Shown here: in pieces, positions 61,875-64,000 of the stretch | Position numbering within the stretch: position 1 is the stretch's first letter | Layout of the letters: every line of letters starts with the position of its first letter | Origin: Cryobacterium cheniae | GTDB taxonomy: Bacteria; Actinomycetota; Actinomycetes; Actinomycetales; Microbacteriaceae | Assembly: GCF_004403395.1 (NCBI RefSeq) | Contig: NZ_SOGN01000041.1 | Coordinates: 16,288-80,287, forward strand | Length of the DNA stretch: 64,000 nt | Reading direction: 5' to 3' | Translations under genes and position numbers: made by a program | Notes under the pieces: model-generated | What the model was told of the DNA's origin: nothing | Database searches by the model: none | What the model saw: the letters and a program-made list of their open reading frames with translations, nothing else

Positions 61875-63101
61875 ATGGACTGGCAATATTCGGCAGACAC
61901 CGTCCCGTCGAGTTTCGTGACCGAAGCCCAGGCGCGATCGCTGCTCGGCAAACCCCCGGCGACGGGTGCGTGGCGCGACGGCGACCCCGTGGGGAACCGC
62001 CGTTTCCTCGACGTCGGCCCTCTGCACTTCGAGGCGGGCGGCAGCCTCGGTGCCGTGCGGGTCGCCTACGAGACGTGGGGCGAGCTGTCCCCGAACGGCG
62101 ACAACGCGGTGCTCGTGTTGCACGCCCTCACCGGGGACAGTCACCTGGCCGGCCCGGCCGGCGACGGCCACGCGACCGCGGGCTGGTGGAGCGGGATCGT
62201 CGGCCCCGGCCTGGCCATCGACACCGACCGCTGGTTCGTGGTGGCCCCGAACATGATCGGCGGCTGCCAGGGCAGCACCGGTCCGGCCTCCCTCGCACCC
62301 GACGGCTCCGAATGGGGCATCCGCTTCCCCTACCTCACCATTCGCGACCAGGTGGCCGCCCAGGTCGCCTTCTCCGATCTCCTCGGCATCCACCGTTGGG
62401 CCGCCGTCGTCGGCGGTTCGATGGGCGGGATGCACGCGCTCGAGTGGGCCATCGAACACCCCTCCCGGGTGTCCCGCCTGGCCATCCTCGCGGCACCGCC
62501 GGTGACGACCGCCGACCAGATCGCGCTGAATTCGGTGCAGATCGAAGCGATCCGCAGCGACCCGTTCTTCCAGTCCGGCGACTACTACGATGCCGCCGAG
62601 GGCGACGGCCCGACCCGCGGCCTCGCCCTGGCCCGGCGGATGGCCCTGCTCAACTACCGCAGCCCCGAGGAACTGAACCTGCGCTTCGAGCGCGGCTGGC
62701 AGAGCGAGATCAGCCCCGTCGGCGCGGGTGGCCGGTTCGCCGTCGAGTCCTACCTCGATTTCCACGGCAACAAGTTCACCCGGCGCTTCGACGCGAACAG
62801 CTACATCGTGTTGGTCGAAGCGATGAACTCGCATGATATCGGCCGCGGCCGCGGCGGTGTCGCAGCCGCCCTGGCCCGCATCACCGCGGTGAGCGTCATC
62901 GTCGGCATCGACAGCGACCGGCTCTTCCCCCTCGAGGGCCAGAAAGTCATCGCCCGGCACCTGCCGGGCAACATCGACGACACGGATGCCGTCACGCTGC
63001 GCTCCGGCTTCGGCCACGACGGTTTTCTGATCGAGAACGAGGCCATCGGCTCGCAGCTCCTGCGCGTCCTGACCCGGCCGGCTCCCCCGCGTCGGGCTTG
63101 A
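61875..63101 (+). CDS. metX: Homoserine O-acetyltransferase
   Basis: Acetylates homoserine with acetyl-CoA. The 408-residue alpha/beta hydrolase-type protein has NAVLVLHALTGDSH, the nucleophile elbow VVGGSMGGMHALEW (Ser), GIDSDRLFP (Asp) and SGFGHDGFLIE (His), all signatures of MetX. Its substrate comes from hom (13959-15296) and its product goes to metY. The frame is complete. AGGGG lies close before the ATG. Confidence 0.95.
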   Translation: MDWQYSADTVPSSFVTEAQARSLLGKPPATGAWRDGDPVGNRRFLDVGPLHFEAGGSLGAVRVAYETWGELSPNGDNAVLVLHALTGDSHLAGPAGDGHATAGWWSGIVGPGLAIDTDRWFVVAPNMIGGCQGSTGPASLAPDGSEWGIRFPYLTIRDQVAAQVAFSDLLGIHRWAAVVGGSMGGMHALEWAIEHPSRVSRLAILAAPPVTTADQIALNSVQIEAIRSDPFFQSGDYYDAAEGDGPTRGLALARRMALLNYRSPEELNLRFERGWQSEISPVGAGGRFAVESYLDFHGNKFTRRFDANSYIVLVEAMNSHDIGRGRGGVAAALARITAVSVIVGIDSDRLFPLEGQKVIARHLPGNIDDTDAVTLRSGFGHDGFLIENEAIGSQLLRVLTRPAPPRRA

Positions 63102-63227
63102 CACCGTCCCGGATCAAGACGACTTTGACAGGCAGGCCACGGAACGAAGGCACAGCAGAGCACCGTGTCGTGCCCGTGAATGAGACGTACCCTGAATCGA
63201 GACGTACCCGATGAGAGGACACTCGCC

Positions 63228-64000
63228 ATGAAACCCGGTTCCGTCATCCTGCTGATCTTCGGCACGATCCTCTCCCTGCTCGGCTTCTCGCTGGCCCTGG
63301 CCGGGGCGACGACCGCCGTGGTCAACGCGCAGGGCGACGACGGCTACCTCACCAGCCCCGCCCGCTCGTTCTCCGTGCAGTCGTACGCGCTCACCTCGCC
63401 CCGGATGGGCCCGATCGAGATCCAGGACGTCCCCGCGAACATCGGCAGCCTCCGGCTCCGCGCGGCCTCCACCTCCGCACAGGACGTCTTCATCGGCGTC
63501 GCCCCGCAGGCCGACGTCGACCGCTACCTGGCCGGGGTGAATCACACCGAGCTGCGCAGCCTGCGCGTCAGCCCCTTCCGCGCGGTGTACCGCGACATCC
63601 CCGGCAGCGGCGCCCCCGCAGCCCCGGGCGACCAGGACTTCTGGGCCTCCGCCGCCGAGGGCCCCGGCACTCAGCAAATCGACTGGGACCTGACCAGCGG
63701 CAACTGGGCCATCGTCGTGATGAACGCGGATGCGAGTCCCGGCGTCTCGGTCGCGCTCCAGGCCGGGGTGCGCTTCGGGTTCCTCGGCCCGCTGGCCGTG
63801 GGTCTGTTGCTGCTCGGGCTGTTCATCCTCCTCATCGGCCTGGTGCTGACCGTGCTCGGCGCGATCGGGCTGGGCCGGGGCACCTCGCCCGCGGCCCGGC
63901 CCGGCCCGGCACCGGGCGTCTCCGTCGGAGCAGCGATACCCGCCGGACCGGCGGTCGGAGGACCGCCCGGGGTCGCCGCGGCGCCCGCCTATCCCGGTGA
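63228..64000 (+). CDS. Predicted membrane protein with Pro/Gly-rich tail (cut by window edge)
   Basis: From the ATG at 63228 (AGAGGACACTCGCC upstream) the frame stays open to the window end, 257 codons. A first helix (SVILLIFGTILSLLGFSLALAGATTAVV) is followed by an extracytoplasmic domain of about 145 residues, a second helix (LGPLAVGLLLLGLFILLIGLVLTVLGAIG) and a low-complexity Pro/Gly/Ala region. No family recognised. Two copies of GAGACGTACCC, 17 bases apart (63182 and 63199), lie in its leader and may be regulatory. Confidence 0.7.
   Translation, partial: MKPGSVILLIFGTILSLLGFSLALAGATTAVVNAQGDDGYLTSPARSFSVQSYALTSPRMGPIEIQDVPANIGSLRLRAASTSAQDVFIGVAPQADVDRYLAGVNHTELRSLRVSPFRAVYRDIPGSGAPAAPGDQDFWASAAEGPGTQQIDWDLTSGNWAIVVMNADASPGVSVALQAGVRFGFLGPLAVGLLLLGLFILLIGLVLTVLGAIGLGRGTSPAARPGPAPGVSVGAAIPAGPAVGGPPGVAAAPAYPG

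Overview
The base composition is high G+C throughout. The gene set points to a Gram-positive actinobacterium of the Microbacteriaceae type: a rho gene with a long Gln/Asp/Arg-rich insert, a merged lysA-hom-thrC-thrB operon, an atpI-atpB-atpE order, a DUF222/HNH gene and a LmeA-like DUF2993 protein. A Cryobacterium-like relative is a guess from protein flavour only. No phage, plasmid, CRISPR or rRNA genes are visible.

Layout. 1-4569 (minus): start of the ATP synthase operon (atpE, atpB, an AtpI-like protein), preceded by a WecA/TagO-type phosphosugar transferase, the tRNA threonylcarbamoyladenosine gene and prmC. 4655-7915: a cysteine/PLP block (cysK, cysE, a 2-oxoglutarate oxygenase, pdxH) that lies between prmC and its usual partner prfA. 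8012-19838 (minus): prfA and rho, then the aspartate-family operon lysA-hom-thrC-thrB, a small dimeric-barrel protein, a DUF2993 protein and argS. 19892-20816: a lipoprotein and tRNA-Arg(CCG).

20817-28000 is the accessory part. It holds ppk2 with a pair of palindromic sites upstream, two small zinc-ribbon proteins, a GYD protein, an alpha/beta hydrolase, and a self-regulated GntR/membrane-protein pair with a long palindromic operator. Three broken genes lie among them: a DUF222/HNH gene stopped by one amber codon, a DUF1801 fragment and an arylsulfatase tail.

28000-49835 carries ordinary metabolism: an M20 peptidase, two GNAT acetyltransferases, a glutamine-amidotransferase-like hydrolase, a TPM protein next to PspA, a ureohydrolase-fold protein with altered metal ligands, a crotonase, a FAD disulfide reductase, a small HExxH membrane protein, an SDR, fur-katA, marR/MMPL, an amidase, uracil-DNA glycosylase, and a phosphoribosyltransferase overlapping an S51-like peptidase gene.

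49854-58332 is a propionate locus: prpD-prpB-prpC (minus) with a GntR regulator, and divergent prpE, a DUF485 protein and an ActP-type symporter (plus), with TGTATACA palindromes between the two arms. 58412-64000 has an SDR, an acyltransferase-3 protein, the methionine genes metY-metX, and a membrane protein cut by the window edge.

I see no clearly new multi-gene system. The most useful leads are several well-formed palindromic operators, the altered ureohydrolase, the amber-split HNH gene, the tandem start-codon duplication before the oxygenase gene, and the displaced cysK-pdxH block.
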